A stretch of 64,000 bases of DNA from Chrysogorgia sp. JL179-B06 (GCA_035772405.1 JAYKKM010000047.1:2448001-2512000), one strand, 5' to 3'. Counted from the stretch's first letter, positions 46,500 through 60,260 are shown. Notes: generated by a model from the letters alone, not told the origin. Program-made: numbers and translations.

Positions 46500-49006
46500 C
46501 CGCTCCCAAACGACTTCGCAAGGACGTTTGTCTGAAAATCTTTGTCGTTGGAAAATTTGAGTGGTTGGGACTTGGGAAAGTTGTTGATTGTAACAGGATT
46601 AACGTTAACCTGTTATAAATTGTAATTAATAGTTTTACAGTGTTGATATATAGAGCATGTAAATAGAAATTAAAATGTCGGATCTTGTGAATTGAATCTT
46701 GTGAATCAAGTATAGAGCAACAGAACATTTTACGCCAATTTTATCTGACGACATTTCTTCGTGAAATGGTGGTGCTTTGATGTGGCAGTACAAGAACGTG
46801 CATGCTCTTCTCAATAAGGCGAATCTGAAGATCGTTTTATTATTTTTAATGAAGTACAACTTGACGGCTCAATTTCAAAACCTTGTAACGCTTTTGAAAC
46901 TCTGCCTCTCCTTACTCGTTTCATCAGCACGCGATGAGCTTAAAGCGTTTAAGACGTACTTGAGAAGAACGATGTCCGAAAAGCGACTCTCAAACCTCGG
47001 CATGTATCTCAATAAATCGAGAACTTAATCGCAGATTAAAATAACGTTTCATATGTTCTAAAACTTGACTTGTTTCCATGTTATTATGGCAATACATTTA
47101 CGCCCGGAAAATCTATAGCTAAAATGGAGAATTTGTTTCATTAGTTTCTATTAGACAACTTCAAAAAACATTTTTTTAATTCGAAAACCAGAAGAATATT
47201 TCAATGACTTACGTAGACAAATTGTATCTAGGTATATTATAGGTACTGTACTACAAATAGGCAGAAAAGTACGACTAATTTCTTAATGAATGTATGAATG
47301 AAACATGTTTATGGCAACGCCTCTATTTGACAACTGTGATATGACAACATACATATGACCACGCGTATTTTTTACCACACCCATTTTCACCACGCCCATT
47401 TCCCGGGAAAATTTGGATGCCTACCCCCCGCACACAAAAAGTCCTAGGAACGCCACTGACAGGCTTGTATTTGCGTTCGACGGAAGGAGAACGCATTATA
47501 GCCTTGCATGTCATTGGCGACTGTGCTTTACAGGCAAAAGAAATTGATCAACATTTTTTGGGAAATTTACCCTTTTTGAATAAATTATACCCTTTTTGAA
47601 AAAATGATGGCATTAGTATTAAAGCGTATCCCGTATCTTCACCTGAAATCCTCCTTTCCTCGTAGCGCATTCTTAATAGCGTATTAGGTCAGTTATTCAA
47701 CAATGTTCTGAAGAAAGTTCGTTCAATAATAACAATGAATAATCACTACAATGTTGTTGAGAACATAGAGATCATAAATAAAATATTTGGACCTGATTTC
47801 AGTCATCTGTGGGGAACCAATTGAAGGATGCCATCTTGGATAAATTGGGAGGAAATTTTATATTTAAATTTCATATTGAAGCAATCACTTTGATCTTTTA
47901 CTCATCAGAAAGTGGTCCAAGTTAGCTTTATCACCAAATAGTGAAAAAGAAACGTTAAAATAGTAGAATTTACGATTCCTTGTTTTGGACCTCGAGGTTA
48001 TGGCGGCTGGAACCAAGAATGTTTTGCCCTCCAATTTGCTTCAGTTGCCACCAATTCGCCCAGTTGCCGCTATCGATATTTAGCATTTCTGATTTGGTTC
48101 TCATTTTGCAACTTTGATTTTTATTGCTCATACACTTATAGCATAATATATGAATAGATTTATTAGCTTTATAAAATTCATAATTCGTTATAACATAATT
48201 TTATGTTTATTAACCAATCTTCATTTGCTGGCCCACATGTGTCGAACGCACTTACATAATATTTTATTGCTCCTGGTAATATTGTAGTAGATTGTCTTAT
48301 TTAGTGAGCTTATTAAAACAATCTAAAAATGCACCGTCTTTATTAAGGAGTTATTGGAGTGAATTCTTGTCTATACAATACGAGTTATATTAGAAGATGG
48401 TGCAACAGCTAGTTATATTGCAACACCAGGTGATAAATCGTTATTAAAAGTTTGATAAGCACCGAATTAAAATTGATGAAATTAAACAATTGATACAAAC
48501 AGCATTCATTTGTATCGGAAAAAATTAACGAGTTATTAAGAGGCAGGTGTCCAAAATGGAAATAACTATCACTCAAATAATACAAATACCACATGTGAAA
48601 AAAGTAATGAGGGAGATGATCTTCGAGTTATAGCCTTATAGCTGTTCTAAATTTGTGTATCTAGCAGCGGTTAATAACTTCTTCAATAGAAATTTTCAAA
48701 CTGCGATAAAAACATTTATTGTTTTCAAAGAATTCGTATAGAATACGAATGGGCCAATAAAATGCAAGAATGGCCCATTCGATAGCCGTATTTGCAAGAC
48801 AAACCACTGCGAATCATAATTAAAGTTGGGGAAATTCGGCTATCATCTTCCTCTTCTAAATACTGATTAAATATTAATTATTTTGAATTTTCTTCATGAA
48901 TTATTATTAATGTTGTGAGAATAATATTTAAAGTCCATCCACCGAATAGGGACATAATTATCATAATTATAATAAATATAAATATAATATAAATAATAAT
49001 ATAATA

Positions 49007-49038
<32 letters not shown>

Positions 49039-49199
49039 TAATATAAATATAAATATAAAAATAATAATATTCATAATTATCCTCTTAATTACTAATATGT
49101 AATCATATCTATATCTTATTATCTTTTATTCACTTATTTCATTTATATCACACAGGGCCCATTGAAAAACACTTCGGTTACATGGGCGCCCTGTTTAAA

Positions 49200-49244
<45 letters not shown>

Positions 49245-50355
49245 TATTATAGTTATCACCGGTAACAAATTATTCAGATTTTCAACAATTTACTGGTCAT
49301 GATTTTTGTTTGTTTTTTAGCCACCTTGTGATTCTGGATACAATCCAGTCGGTGCAGATTGCAGAGTTAGAGGAAGTAAAATAGCTTGGTACTTAGCCAA
49401 CAAAGTGATCTCCCCTAACTACGACTGTAATTCAAATGGAATTGTATGTGTAAACAGTGATCAGCCGGAATGCCACAACAACAACGTATGTTGTCCAGAT
49501 TACGAAATCAGGTTCTTATGTTATCAACGTAAGTATATATTGGAGATATTAATTCATGTAATTTTAATATTAGTTGTGTGAATGTGTGCAGTCAGTGTGA
49601 GAAATGATATAATGGATATGTGATTGATATTTACTAATACTAAAAAGTAAATACTCAATAATATACACAATATTTGTTTTTCAAAATCAAATGATTCGGT
49701 GTATAGTAAATTGGACAATGTAATGTGTAGTGCTAACTGGTACATTTACCCACGATTCTTTCGAATATCGATCTCAAAATATGTCGAAACAAGATCTCCC
49801 TGGAACGCAGCGATTTATATATATTACAAGTAATATCACTCGATTAATTAAACTGCATCAGGATTTATCGTGACCAACCCGGGACTGTAATAGTTGCGAA
49901 AAAACAACATCAAGCCCTATATGCTAGTGCATTGCTCTGACCATTGAGTTACGGAGGCCGTTGCCGAGAGCCTATAATTGTCACGAGATATAATGGTGGT
50001 AATGCCAATATATAGAATTGGGTATATTACCAGTAACATTTAGCATTTCACTCGATTAAACTGTATGTTCTAAAGATATGTTGTTTGAAGCTTAGCATGG
50101 AGTCGCTATATCTAATTGATAATAATATGTGAAAACATCAATGTTTTTATTTTTTATTTACTGAACTTTTGTCCCATGCGCCTGGGACATTATCCGAGCT
50201 TTACTGAACGGACGTTGCATACATGCATGATAAAAGCTCAGACGTAATAAAATCTTAGAAACATTGATGTTTATTAAGATACAGCTATTTATATTAATGA
50301 ATCCGTCATATATTTTTAAACTGTTTTTATATTTTTTTGTTTTAATACAGCCTGA
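45874..50355 (+). CDS. Secreted WxxW/CysD-type protein, copy 5
   Basis: Exons 45874-45955, 46100-46179, 49321-49528 and 50351-50355. The mature protein equals copy 1 (Gln44, Arg48). Signal-peptide residue 11 is Leu, shared with the two orphan exons, which suggests a common source for this exon 1. Splice sites are intact. Intron 2 has a run of 29 C near its start (46468-46496), where other copies have an interrupted C-rich stretch, and two deletions in the hAT relic. Confidence 0.85.
46468..46496 (+). repeat. Poly-C run in intron 2, unit 5
   Basis: 29 consecutive C. In the other five copies this place is an interrupted C-rich stretch of about 25 bases. It may be a real expansion or a sequencing artefact of a homopolymer. 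Confidence 0.7.
46777..47028 (+). pseudogene. hAT transposase relic in intron 2, unit 5
   Basis: Has lost about 20 bases (the GCGTGGGAGTTTGGAG word) and gained a few, yet the ending TYLRRTMSEKRLSNL is kept. Confidence 0.4.
49152..49251 (+). repeat. Hairpin plus (ATT)n tail in intron 2, unit 5
   Basis: Same structure; two changes in the hairpin (GGTTACATGGGCGCC). Confidence 0.5.
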
Positions 50356-50456
50356 AGAGATGTGAAGAACGAATGCCAGACAACACATTTTTAGACGTAA
50401 AATTACGATTAGACGTAAATTTTTTTGATAAATATGGCATGTTATTTTGAAAGTTG

Positions 50457-50462
50457 AATAAA
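50457..50462 (+). terminator. Poly(A) signal of gene copy 5
   Basis: AATAAA 102 bases after the stop, T-rich element downstream. Confidence 0.7.
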
Positions 50463-50543
50463 ACACGTTGTCTTTTCTCTTGTTTCTTTGATGTCTCAAT
50501 TATATAATAAGAAGAACGTATAGCTTGAGTCGTAAAATTAAAT

Positions 50544-50972
50544 GCTTGCGCAATCGACTGCTCCGCACCCAGGCCACCACCAACCTTGAGGTCCTCGAGG
50601 CATTCTACCCTAACACTCAGCTCAGATCCTGATAAGTAACCCTTCGAGACTGTGGCCGGAGTCCGAGTTACCCATGTATTTCTGCCTTTTCATGGATTAG
50701 GTTATGAGAGAATCGGAGTGCGCCCGTGCAACCGGCCTATCGGACTTCAAGTTCAAATATCGTGTTCCGATCCATGCAACCGACCGCAGAGAACGCGCTG
50801 AGCACCCCGTTGAAGGCGATCTTGAGCTCCTTGGGTTGCCTTCGCCGACGACGTCCTACTCTGTTTTGAATCGGCTGATGAGCTTCGCCGCGGGCTCCTA
50901 TTTCTGGTTGAACTCTTGGACGACTTCGATTAACACATTAACCAGTCCTCTGGTTCCCAGTTCCGTATAATT
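50544..50972. other. GC-rich segment of unknown origin, unit 5
   Basis: Same segment with four or five codon changes in the + frame (for example TCG for TTG, AGC for ACC). It is the most diverged of the six copies, and the minus-strand frame is interrupted here. Confidence 0.4.
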
Positions 50973-51181
50973 ACTCGGACTACCTGTGGTAGCGCGAGTC
51001 TAGGTTTCGACTCTGTTTTTTTGGCAATGTCGCGAAATGGCAATTATTGCGTCGTCCCGTCAGGCTTTGCGAAACTGGGCGAGTCGTTATAGTTAAACGT
51101 ATTCATAGTATATTATGCTGATCTTCACGTGTGCTTTCTCTCCGCTTCCCTGATCGTTCGATCAAGTTGTCCACAGTTATT
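50973..51181 (+). repeat. ACTCGG hairpin and spacer, unit 5
   Basis: The first hairpin lies at 50973-50999. The second hairpin of other units is here the left end of the complete type-L element. Confidence 0.55.
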
Positions 51182-52706
51182 ACTCGGGCTACCTGTGGTA
51201 GCCGAGTCTAGGTTTCGGCTCTGTTTATTATTTTTATTATTTTTATTATTATTATTATTTTGTCGTCGTCGCGAAACGCCAATTATTGCATCATTGTTGA
51301 CTAAATGTGTAGACTAGTGAGCGAGACTATGAATGTGGGATTACTACACATGCGCAGTCAAGTGATCCCAAAAATGTTTTTGCCTCGTACACAGGCTTTT
51401 CACCTTTGCGAAACTGAAAACACTGACTGCATATATTCATGCGCCATTGTGATTTATTTACTCATCTGATCCAGTGATCTGATCACCTTTCTTGGAGTGC
51501 TCTTCACTGAAAATCTTTGATGTGGCCGGCTGGCAAGTATCTTGATCTTATTTATATTCGCTCACAATCCCGATCGCTTTCGAAACGGGTTGGTCTACGA
51601 TTTCGAGAACCTGTACTGGATCAAATTATCTGTTTCCATACGCTTTTTGTCTACTAAATGTTTAATAATTTAATATGAGACTCTATATTTAATATGAAAC
51701 ATATGAATGCTGTATGGAAATATGTTAATTGTTCTGAGGTAACTGCAATATTTTTATAAGCTTTGTTGCCTGTATTGTTTATTGTTATGTTATACAAAAT
51801 AAAGTTGATACTATATGTTTAGTTGCTATCAAATTTTACCCTGTTTCACTAAGTTGATATTTTACCTGAAAGCTTAAATGTCATGGGGCTCCAAAATGTT
51901 CTGGGTTATCAGTAAGTTTGTATCGATTGTTCATACATGTATTATTATACAGAAATGCTTACAAATGAACACACAGTATATAAATCTCTGACACCCATAC
52001 CAACTATCAAGATCAAGGAGTAAAGAGTTTGTTGTTGTTAATTGCTGGTCTGAATTTTGGCCTTGACTACATGGAAAGCGAGTTGGCTCGCTAACCGAAA
52101 CAGTAACATAGTTAACTATGCAGTAATCTGTCTTTATATTACAATTAGCTAGCTGGCCAGCCCACTGGACTAGTCACTAGTATGTATGAAGCCTCTCAAA
52201 CAATAAATATGCTAAAATTATGAATATGTTTACTGGCTCAAAATGTTAATATAACTTCAAAGAAATAATGATTTTGAATTACATTTCTTTAAACTGTTTT
52301 ATAATAGCTTATGACACCTTGCTACTGCCAGCTAAATGGTTTGATTTACTGCTATGCCTTATACACTGAGAAAAAGATTAACTGATTTAATGCTTGCTCA
52401 AACTGAACCTGTTTGCCGGACTGAGCAATGCATATGAATTGTTATTACATGAGCACAGGCCGGCTTGCTTGCCAGGCTGACCCGGCCTGTTGGCTAGAAC
52501 TAGCTTGGATACTGAGCCAACTCACCTTCATATAATCAAAGCCGTTGGCCAATACTATGTTATGGGTTTGCAATCAATGCAATGATGGCAAATTTAACCA
52601 TCCCTGCACTGAACCTACAACTATATAGATTTGTGTATATTGAATTCAAATCACTGAATTTGCCTACAATGTCTTTCAACAAGCCACAACCTCAAGTAGC
52701 CCGAGT
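51182..52706 (+). mobile_element. 1.5 kb type-L element, copy 2
   Basis: Ends ACTCGGGCTAC (51182-51192) and GTAGCCCGAGT (52696-52706), as in the copy at 601. About 60 bases present in copy 1 (around 1920-1980) are missing here; otherwise collinear. Its position after the gene shows what stood there before the ACTTGGGCC element split the copies in the other units. Confidence 0.5.
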
Positions 52707-52876
52707 TAACGCCTAGCGGGCGTCTTGTTGGTCAGTAAATGTCACTGGCAAGTATCATGGTTTTATATACGCTCACAAAGCTTACAATTGCACACGCCGA
52801 TAGCGGTAGACCTACACTAAAAGATGACGAGCGATTTCGAAACGGGTTTGTCCGCGATCTCAATATGAACTTACAA

Positions 52877-53006
52877 AGAATGCCAAGTTACAAATGTATG
52901 CCAAGTTACAAATGTATGCCAAGTTACCTATGAATGCCAAAAGTATCCATATGAATGCCAAACGTACAAACGAATGCCAAATATATCTATATGAATGCCA
53001 AACGTA
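52877..53006 (+). repeat. Degenerate minisatellite, second copy
   Basis: Same ATGCCAAGTTACAAATGT-based tandem units as at 2354, differing by two bases at its start (AATATGAAC for AATGAAC). Confidence 0.65.
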
Positions 53007-54124
53007 GAGTTTAGTTTTGGTGAGGCAGTATACAAACAAATTGATGGTGTAGCTATGGGATCACCATTAGGACCGGTATTGGCCAACATTTTTGTTGGTC
53101 ATTATGGAAGCAAAATGTTCGATACCAACACGAATATTATTACAATTCCAATCTGGTACAAGCGATATATAGATGACACATTCACTTTATTCAATAACAA
53201 ACAAACAGCTCTTTCTTTCCTGCATATATTAAATTCGATTGACCCATCTTTAAAATTTACTTATGAATTTGAAAATAACAACAAATTAGCTTTTTCGGGT
53301 GTTTTAGTTCACAATGATGATAATTGTTTCCTGACAAGCATTTATCGAAAATCTACATTTACAGGCCTTTACACACGTTTTGATTCTTTTAGCTCGACAA
53401 AACAAAATATTTTATTGGTGAAATGTTTAATTGACAGAACACGCAAGTTATCTTCGGATAAGTTGTTGGAACAAGATCTCAGCGAATTGAAAACCATTTT
53501 CTTAGCTAATGGCTACGCAGGTCAATTACTTGATAAAATATTTCTGTCTCATCCTAATCTAGAACGTTTTTATGGACCTAACAAATGCCCAGTTTACTTA
53601 AAATTACCGTGGACTGGTAAAATTTCCGAACAATTTGAGAAACAACTGAAGGTTACTATAGAAAATACTTTCTGATGTAGCCAATTAAGATGCATTTTCT
53701 CAACTAGGACAATTTTGCCACGTACCCCTATAGAGAAGGTTAACTTGCTTTTTCTTCAAGCTGGTTCTCGCTACGTAGGAAGAACATCTCAAAGTTTAGG
53801 CGACAGAGTGAAACAACATGTTCCTACTAACATACGCCGAAAAATTCTTCCGTACGCCAACAGCCAAGAAGACAATGCTGTCAAGACACGATCATTAACT
53901 GTGATTCTGCTATTTCTCGACACCTGTCAAATTCTAAATGCGCCAACTCTTACAATGACACAAATTTCCGGATATTGGCTAAGTGTCGCTCGCCTTTCAA
54001 CTGAAGGTGTTGGAATCTATTTACATCAAGTTGTCAGATCCTGACCTGTGCTGACAAAAGGAATTTATTTTTAAAACCTCGTTATTTAAGGAACACTGTC
54101 ACGATGCCTTTGCGTCTGTCGTGA
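52995..54124 (+). pseudogene. 5'-truncated Penelope-like element (PLE-B)
   Basis: Nearly identical to PLE-A, with GVAMGSPLGP and YIDD intact. A point change turns TTA into TGA at 53673-53675, ending the frame after 226 residues. The GIY-YIG remnant RYVGRTSQSLGDRVKQH continues in the same register after 53715. It forms the left border of unit 6. Confidence 0.85.
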
Positions 54125-54703
54125 TACAAGCTAACTTATGTTTTTTTCTTTAGCAGAAGTAGTCTGTCGAAATGCATCGTGCTCTTTATTTTAAAGCCTA
54201 TTTATTTTCTCTATCTTTAAATAGTTCTTCTAAGAACTCATTTCTCTTTCCCATCTTTTGCTACAACATCACGCCATTAATAGATTTTGGTAAATGTGAT
54301 TACATATTATACATATTGTCGTGTATAATAATTATATTTATTAGTAGTGTTTTCAAACAGTTCTTGTAAGAACTATATTTACCATTTCACCATGGTTTCG
54401 ACGTACTTTAAAGCTTTTAATTTTATGTACGTTTATTCGATTTGACACCATTTGTAATTGCAGCTGATCAAGATTATGAACGGAATTTCTTTTAACAAAG
54501 TAGATGTGTCTCTTTTGCGCTTTTGATATTCTTTGCCAGAATAATTGTAGGGTTGAGTTAATAAATGGTATTTCCGATCGCAGCAGCGACTCCGCCTACG
54601 ACGATGCTATCTTTTATGTTACGTCATTTAAAAATGCAAAGCATGCACTTGGTGAACCAACAACAGATTCATAAAAAATGATATTTTATGAGTAGGACGT
54701 ACC

Positions 54704-55459
54704 ATAGTCAATCAGGATATGGTCTGAATACTCGGCAATCTTCGAAGAGGTTAACATTTTTAAACAAATGAGCTGCGATTTATGTTGGACGGTAACTCAC
54801 CGTGCACAAAAACACTTTGTTTTAGGTTTATTAATATTCAAACAGCACGGTTGAACGATTGAATCAAAACGTTGCTATTGGATGATTGCTTCATACCAAA
54901 AATACAATGTATTCACTAACCGTCGCCGTGCACAAATTTGCATGTATATCGAGTCACTTCTATCGTGAGAGGCTTGCAGGTACTAACTTGTAGCAAACGA
55001 AATTGTCTTCTTAATGGTTGAGAATTTTCTCTTATAGCATGACATATCCTGTTTCTCATGAGCGGGTGAAATGGAATAAAATATCTATTAAAACAATCAG
55101 CATTTTCATTATAGATATGAATAAAAAACTATAAAGTCTTGACGAAGGGCCTTCGCTCCAAACGTTAAATAGACCTGCCTCCAAACTCAAACCATAATGC
55201 ATATACATATATAAATGCGTTTGACCATAGTCAATAGAGGTATGGTCCGTCTGGATTGAAACTCAACAAAAGTCTTTGTACTCTATTTTTGTTCTCATTA
55301 ATTCAAATTTGTGCACGTTGACGTTTAGTGATGTATTTTTGGAGTAATGAAGCAATCATCCAATAGCAACGTTTGGGTAAGAAATCGCAGCTCATTTGAT
55401 TAACAATGTTAACCGCTTTGAAGATTGTAGAGTTTCCAGACTATATCTTGATTGACTAT
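54704..55459. repeat. Large imperfect inverted repeat, unit 6
   Basis: Same arms; a small private insertion GTCC near 55246. Confidence 0.5.
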
Positions 55460-55658
55460 TAACAAAGTAACCATGGAGGATCAGCAAAATTATCTGACGA
55501 TAACTAGATTAAAGTGTTATTTTGTTATTTTTCTCTCCTGCATATATGATGTTGGTAATGTTTGCTAAAAATGTTACGTGGGCCGCTTTGTTTTATAATA
55601 CTTGACATGTATTGTTTAAACAATTCATGTCACTCACTGAGAAACAGGATATTTCATG

Positions 55659-55665
55659 TATAAGA
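55659..55665 (+). promoter_or_regulatory. TATA-like box of gene 6
   Basis: TATAAGA, 108 bases before the start codon. Confidence 0.35.
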
Positions 55666-55766
55666 TAATTAGTCGAAAATAGTTTATTACCAAGAAAATC
55701 TTTATTATCAATCATAACTAAGTAGCCTTCGACTTAAGAAACATTGTACCTTAGGCTCCTCAGAAA

Positions 55767-58700
55767 ATGTCGATTTTGGTGAAGCTGTTCCTAGCCATTC
55801 AATTGTATTTGATTATCAATGTGGCCAGTGTGAAATGTGTTTGTCCAGGTAAGGGGTTTCATAGCGTGGTCAAAGTAAGCTTGTTGAAAATTCTCTAGTT
55901 GCGATTTCTTATAACCTCCCTATTTTGTGTATTGATTAACGAAGAGAAATTAGTAGCGTATATATAACATTTTTGCATTGCTAATTCTGTAGCCACATAT
56001 TGGACAGATTGGCTTGACCGAGACGACCCATCGGGGACCAGAGATTCTGAGAGATACGATGCTTTCACAACTGTGAGTTACTGATAGAATATGTTTGAAT
56101 TGAATCTGTATAGAATATATCGTATGTATATGTTATAGACTTGGTACATTATTTTAGCTACAAAACTATCACTGGTTGACTAAAAGATTATGCGTTTAAT
56201 TCCTCCTTCCCCTATACTCTCAAATACCTTTGGCGTATATTTTTAGTAAGAATAAATGATAAATCGTTGAATTATTAATTTTATCGTAAATGTTAGTGTG
56301 GATTGGAAAACTTTAACATAATTTTCCCTCAAATATCAAGACAATATATGGATGCGCTCCCCCCAACCCCCTCCCCCCCCCGCTCCCAAACGACTTCGCA
56401 AGGACGTTTGTCTGAAAATCTTTGTCGTCTGTTGGAAAATTTGAGTGGTTGGGACTTGGGAAAGTTGTTGATTGTAACAGGATTAACGTTAACCTGTTAT
56501 AAATTGAACTTAATAGTTTTGCAGTGTTGATATATAGAGCATGTGATACATCAAGATAGAATTAAAATGTCGGATCTTGTGAATTGAATCTTGTGAATCA
56601 AGTATATAGAGCAACAGAACATTTTACATCAATTTTACTCTGACGACATTTCTTCGTGAAATGGTGGTGCTTGAGTACAAGAACGTGCATGCTCTTCTCA
56701 ATGCGTGGGAGTTTGGAGAAGGCGAATCTGAAGATCGTTTTATTATTTTTAATGAAGTACAACTTGACGGCTCAATTTCAAAACCTTGTAACGCTTTTGA
56801 AACTCTGCCTCTCCTTACTCGTTTCATCAGCACGCGATGAGCTTAAAGCGTTTAAGACGTACTTGAGAAGAACGATGTCCGAAAAGCGACTCTCAAACCT
56901 CGGCATGCATCTCAATAAATCGAGAACTTAATCGCAGATTAAAATAACGTTTCATATGTTCTAAAACTTGACTTGTTTCCATGTTATTATGGCAATACAT
57001 TTACGCCCGGAAAATCTATAGCTAAAATGGAGAATTTGTTTCATTAGTTTCTATTAGACAACTTCAAAAAACATTTTTTTAATTCGAAAACCAGAAGAAT
57101 ATTTCAATGACTTACGTAGACAAATTGTATCTAGGTATATTATAGGTACTGTACTACAAATAGGCAGAAAAGTACGACTAATTTCTTAATGAATGTATGA
57201 ATGAAACATGTTTATGGCAACGCCTCTATTTGACAACTGTGATATGACAACATACATATGACCACGCGTATTTTTTACCACACCCATTTTCACCACGCCG
57301 ATTTCCCGGGAAAATTTGGATGCCTACCCCCCGCACACAAAAAGTCCTAGGAACGCCACTGACAGGCTTGTATTTGCGTTCGACGGAAGGAGAACGCATT
57401 ATAGCCTTGCATGTCATTGGCGACTGTGCTTTACAGGCAAAAGAAATTGATCAACATTTTTTGGGAAATTTACCCTTTTTGAATAAATTATACCCTTTTT
57501 GAAAAAATGATGGCATTAGTATTAAAGCGTATCCCGTATCTTCACCTGAAATCCTCCTTTCCTCGTAGCGCATTCTTAATAGCGTATTAGGTCAGTTATT
57601 CAACAATGTTCTGAAGAAAGTTCGTTCAATAATAACAATGAATAATCACTACAATGTTGTTGAGAACATAGAGATCATAAATAAAATATTTGGACCTGAT
57701 TTCAGTCATCTGTGGGGAACCAATTGAAGGATGCCATCTTGGATATATTGGGAGGAAATTTTATATTTAAATTTCATATTGAAGCAATCACTTTGATCTT
57801 TTACTCATCAGAAAGTGGTCCAAGTTAGCTTTATCGCCAAATAGTGAAAAAGAAACGTTAAAATAGTAGAATTTACGATTCCTTGTTTTGGACCTCGAGG
57901 TTATGGCGGCTGGAACCAAGAATGTTTTGCCCTCCAATTTGCTTCAGTTGCCACCAATTCGCCCAGTTGCCGCTATCGATATTTAGCATTTCTGATTTGG
58001 TTCTCATTTTGCAACTTTGATTTTTATTGCTCATACACTTATAGCATAATATATGAATAGATTTATTAGCTTTATAAAATTCATAATTCGTTATAACATA
58101 ATTTTATGTTTATTAACCAATCTTCATTTGCTGGCCCACATGTGTCGAACGCACTTACATAATATTTGATTGCTCCTGGTAATATTGTAGTAGATTGTCT
58201 TATTTAGTGAGCTTATTAAAACAATCTAAAAATGCACCGTCTTTATTAAGGAGTTATTGGAGTGAATTCTTGTCTATACAATACGAGTTATATTAGAAGA
58301 TGGTGCAACAGCTAGTTATATTGCAACACCAGGTGATAAATCGTTATTAAAAGTTTGATAAGCACCGAATTAAAATTGATGAAATTAAACAATTGATACA
58401 AACAGCATTCATTTGTATCGGAAAAAATTAACGAGTTATTAAGAGGCAGGTGTCCAAAATGGAAATAACTATCACTCAAATAATACAAATACCACATGTG
58501 AATAAAGTAATGAGGGAGATGATCTTCGAGTTATAGCCTTATAGCTGTTCTAAATTTGTGTATCTAGCAGCGGTTAATAACTTCTTCAATTGAAATTTTC
58601 AAACTGCGATAAAAACATTTATTGTTTTCAAAGAATTCGTATAGAATACGAATGGGCCAATAAAATGCAAGAATGGCCCATTCGATAGCCTTATTTGCAA

Positions 58701-59098
58701 GACAAACCACTGCGAATCATAATTAAAGTTGGGGAAATTCGGCTATCATCTTCCTCTTCTAAATACTGATTAAATATTAATTATTTTGAATTTTCTTCAT
58801 GAATTATTATTAATGTTGTGAGAATAATATTTAAAGTCCATCCACCGAATAGGGACATAATTATCATAATTATAATAAATATAAATATAATATAAATAAT
58901 AATATAATAATATAATAATAATAATAATAATAATAATATAATATAATATAAATATAAAAATAATAATATTCATAATTATCCTCTTAATTACTAAAATGTA
59001 ATCATATCTATATCTTATTATCTTTTATTCACTTATTTCATTTATATCACACAGGGCCCATTGAAAAACACTTCGGTGACATGGGTTCCCTGTTTAAA

Positions 59099-59146
<48 letters not shown>

Positions 59147-60260
59147 TATTATAGTTATCACCGGTAACAAATTATTCAGATTTTCAACAATTTACTGGTC
59201 ATGATTTTTGTTTGTTTTTTTAGCCACCTTGTGATTCTGGATACAATCCAGTCGGTGCAGATTGCAGAGTTAGAGGAAGTAAAATAGCTTGGTACTTAGC
59301 CAACAAAGTGATCTCCCCTAACTACGACTGTAATTCAAATGGAATTGTATGTGTAAACAGTGATCAGCCGGAATGCCACAACAACAACGTATGTTGTCCA
59401 GATTACGAAATCAGGTTCTTATGTTATCAACGTAAGTATATATTGGAGATATTAATTCATGTAATTTTAATATTAGTTGTGTGAATGTGTGCAGTTGGTG
59501 TGAGAAATGATATAATGGATATGTGATTGATATTTACTAATACTAAAAAGTAAATACTCAATAATATACACAATATTTGTTTTTCAAAAACAAATGATTC
59601 GGTGTATAGTAAATTGGACAATGTAATGTGTAGTGCTAACTGGTATACATTTACCCACGATTCTTTCGAATATCGATCTCAAAATATGTCGAAACAAGAT
59701 CTCCCTGGAACGCAGCGATTTATATATATTACAAGTAATATCACTCGATTAATTAAACTGCATCAGGATTTATCGTGACCAACCCGGGACTGTAATAGTT
59801 GCGAAAAAACAACATCAAGCCCTATATGCTAGTGCATTGCTCTGACCAGTGAGTTACGGAGGCCGTTGCCGAGAGCCTATAATTGTCACGAGATATAATG
59901 GTGGTAATGCCAATATATAGAATTGGGTATATTACCAGTAACATTTAGCATTTCACTCGATTAAACTGTATGTTCTAAAGATATGTTGTTTGAAGCTTAG
60001 CATGGAGTCGCTATATCTAATTGATAATAATTTGTGAAAACATCAATGTTTTTATTTTTTATTTACTGAACTTTTGTCCCATGCGCCTGGGACATTATCC
60101 GAGCTTTACTGAACGGACGTTGCATACATGCATGATAAAAGCTCAGACGCAATAAAATCTTAGAAACATTGATGTTTATTAAGATACAGCTATTTATATT
60201 AATGAATCCGTCATATATTTTTAAACTGTTTTTATATTTTTTTGTTTTAATACAGCCTGA
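55767..60260 (+). CDS. Secreted WxxW/CysD-type protein, copy 6
   Basis: Exons 55767-55848, 55993-56072, 59224-59431 and 60256-60260. The protein has Arg44 as in copies 2 and 3, but Arg48 as in copies 1, 4 and 5, so its exon 2 is intermediate. The signal peptide equals copy 1. Splice sites are intact; the acceptor of intron 2 has one extra T. Ten cysteines and WTDW are kept. Confidence 0.85.
56656..56931 (+). pseudogene. hAT transposase relic in intron 2, unit 6
   Basis: Same frame as in units 1 and 2. Confidence 0.4.
59051..59152 (+). repeat. Hairpin plus (ATT)n tail in intron 2, unit 6
   Basis: Same structure as in unit 1 with one change in the stem (GGGTTCCC). Confidence 0.5.

Larger units (their letters stand above)
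44077..53937 (+). repeat. Tandem unit 5 (9.9 kb, long type)
   Basis: Full unit whose downstream block is the long version: instead of the ACTTGGGCC element and a truncated type-L copy it has the complete type-L element and the long PLE fragment B, the same combination as at the left edge of the array. Most diverged of the units upstream of exon 1. Confidence 0.85.
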
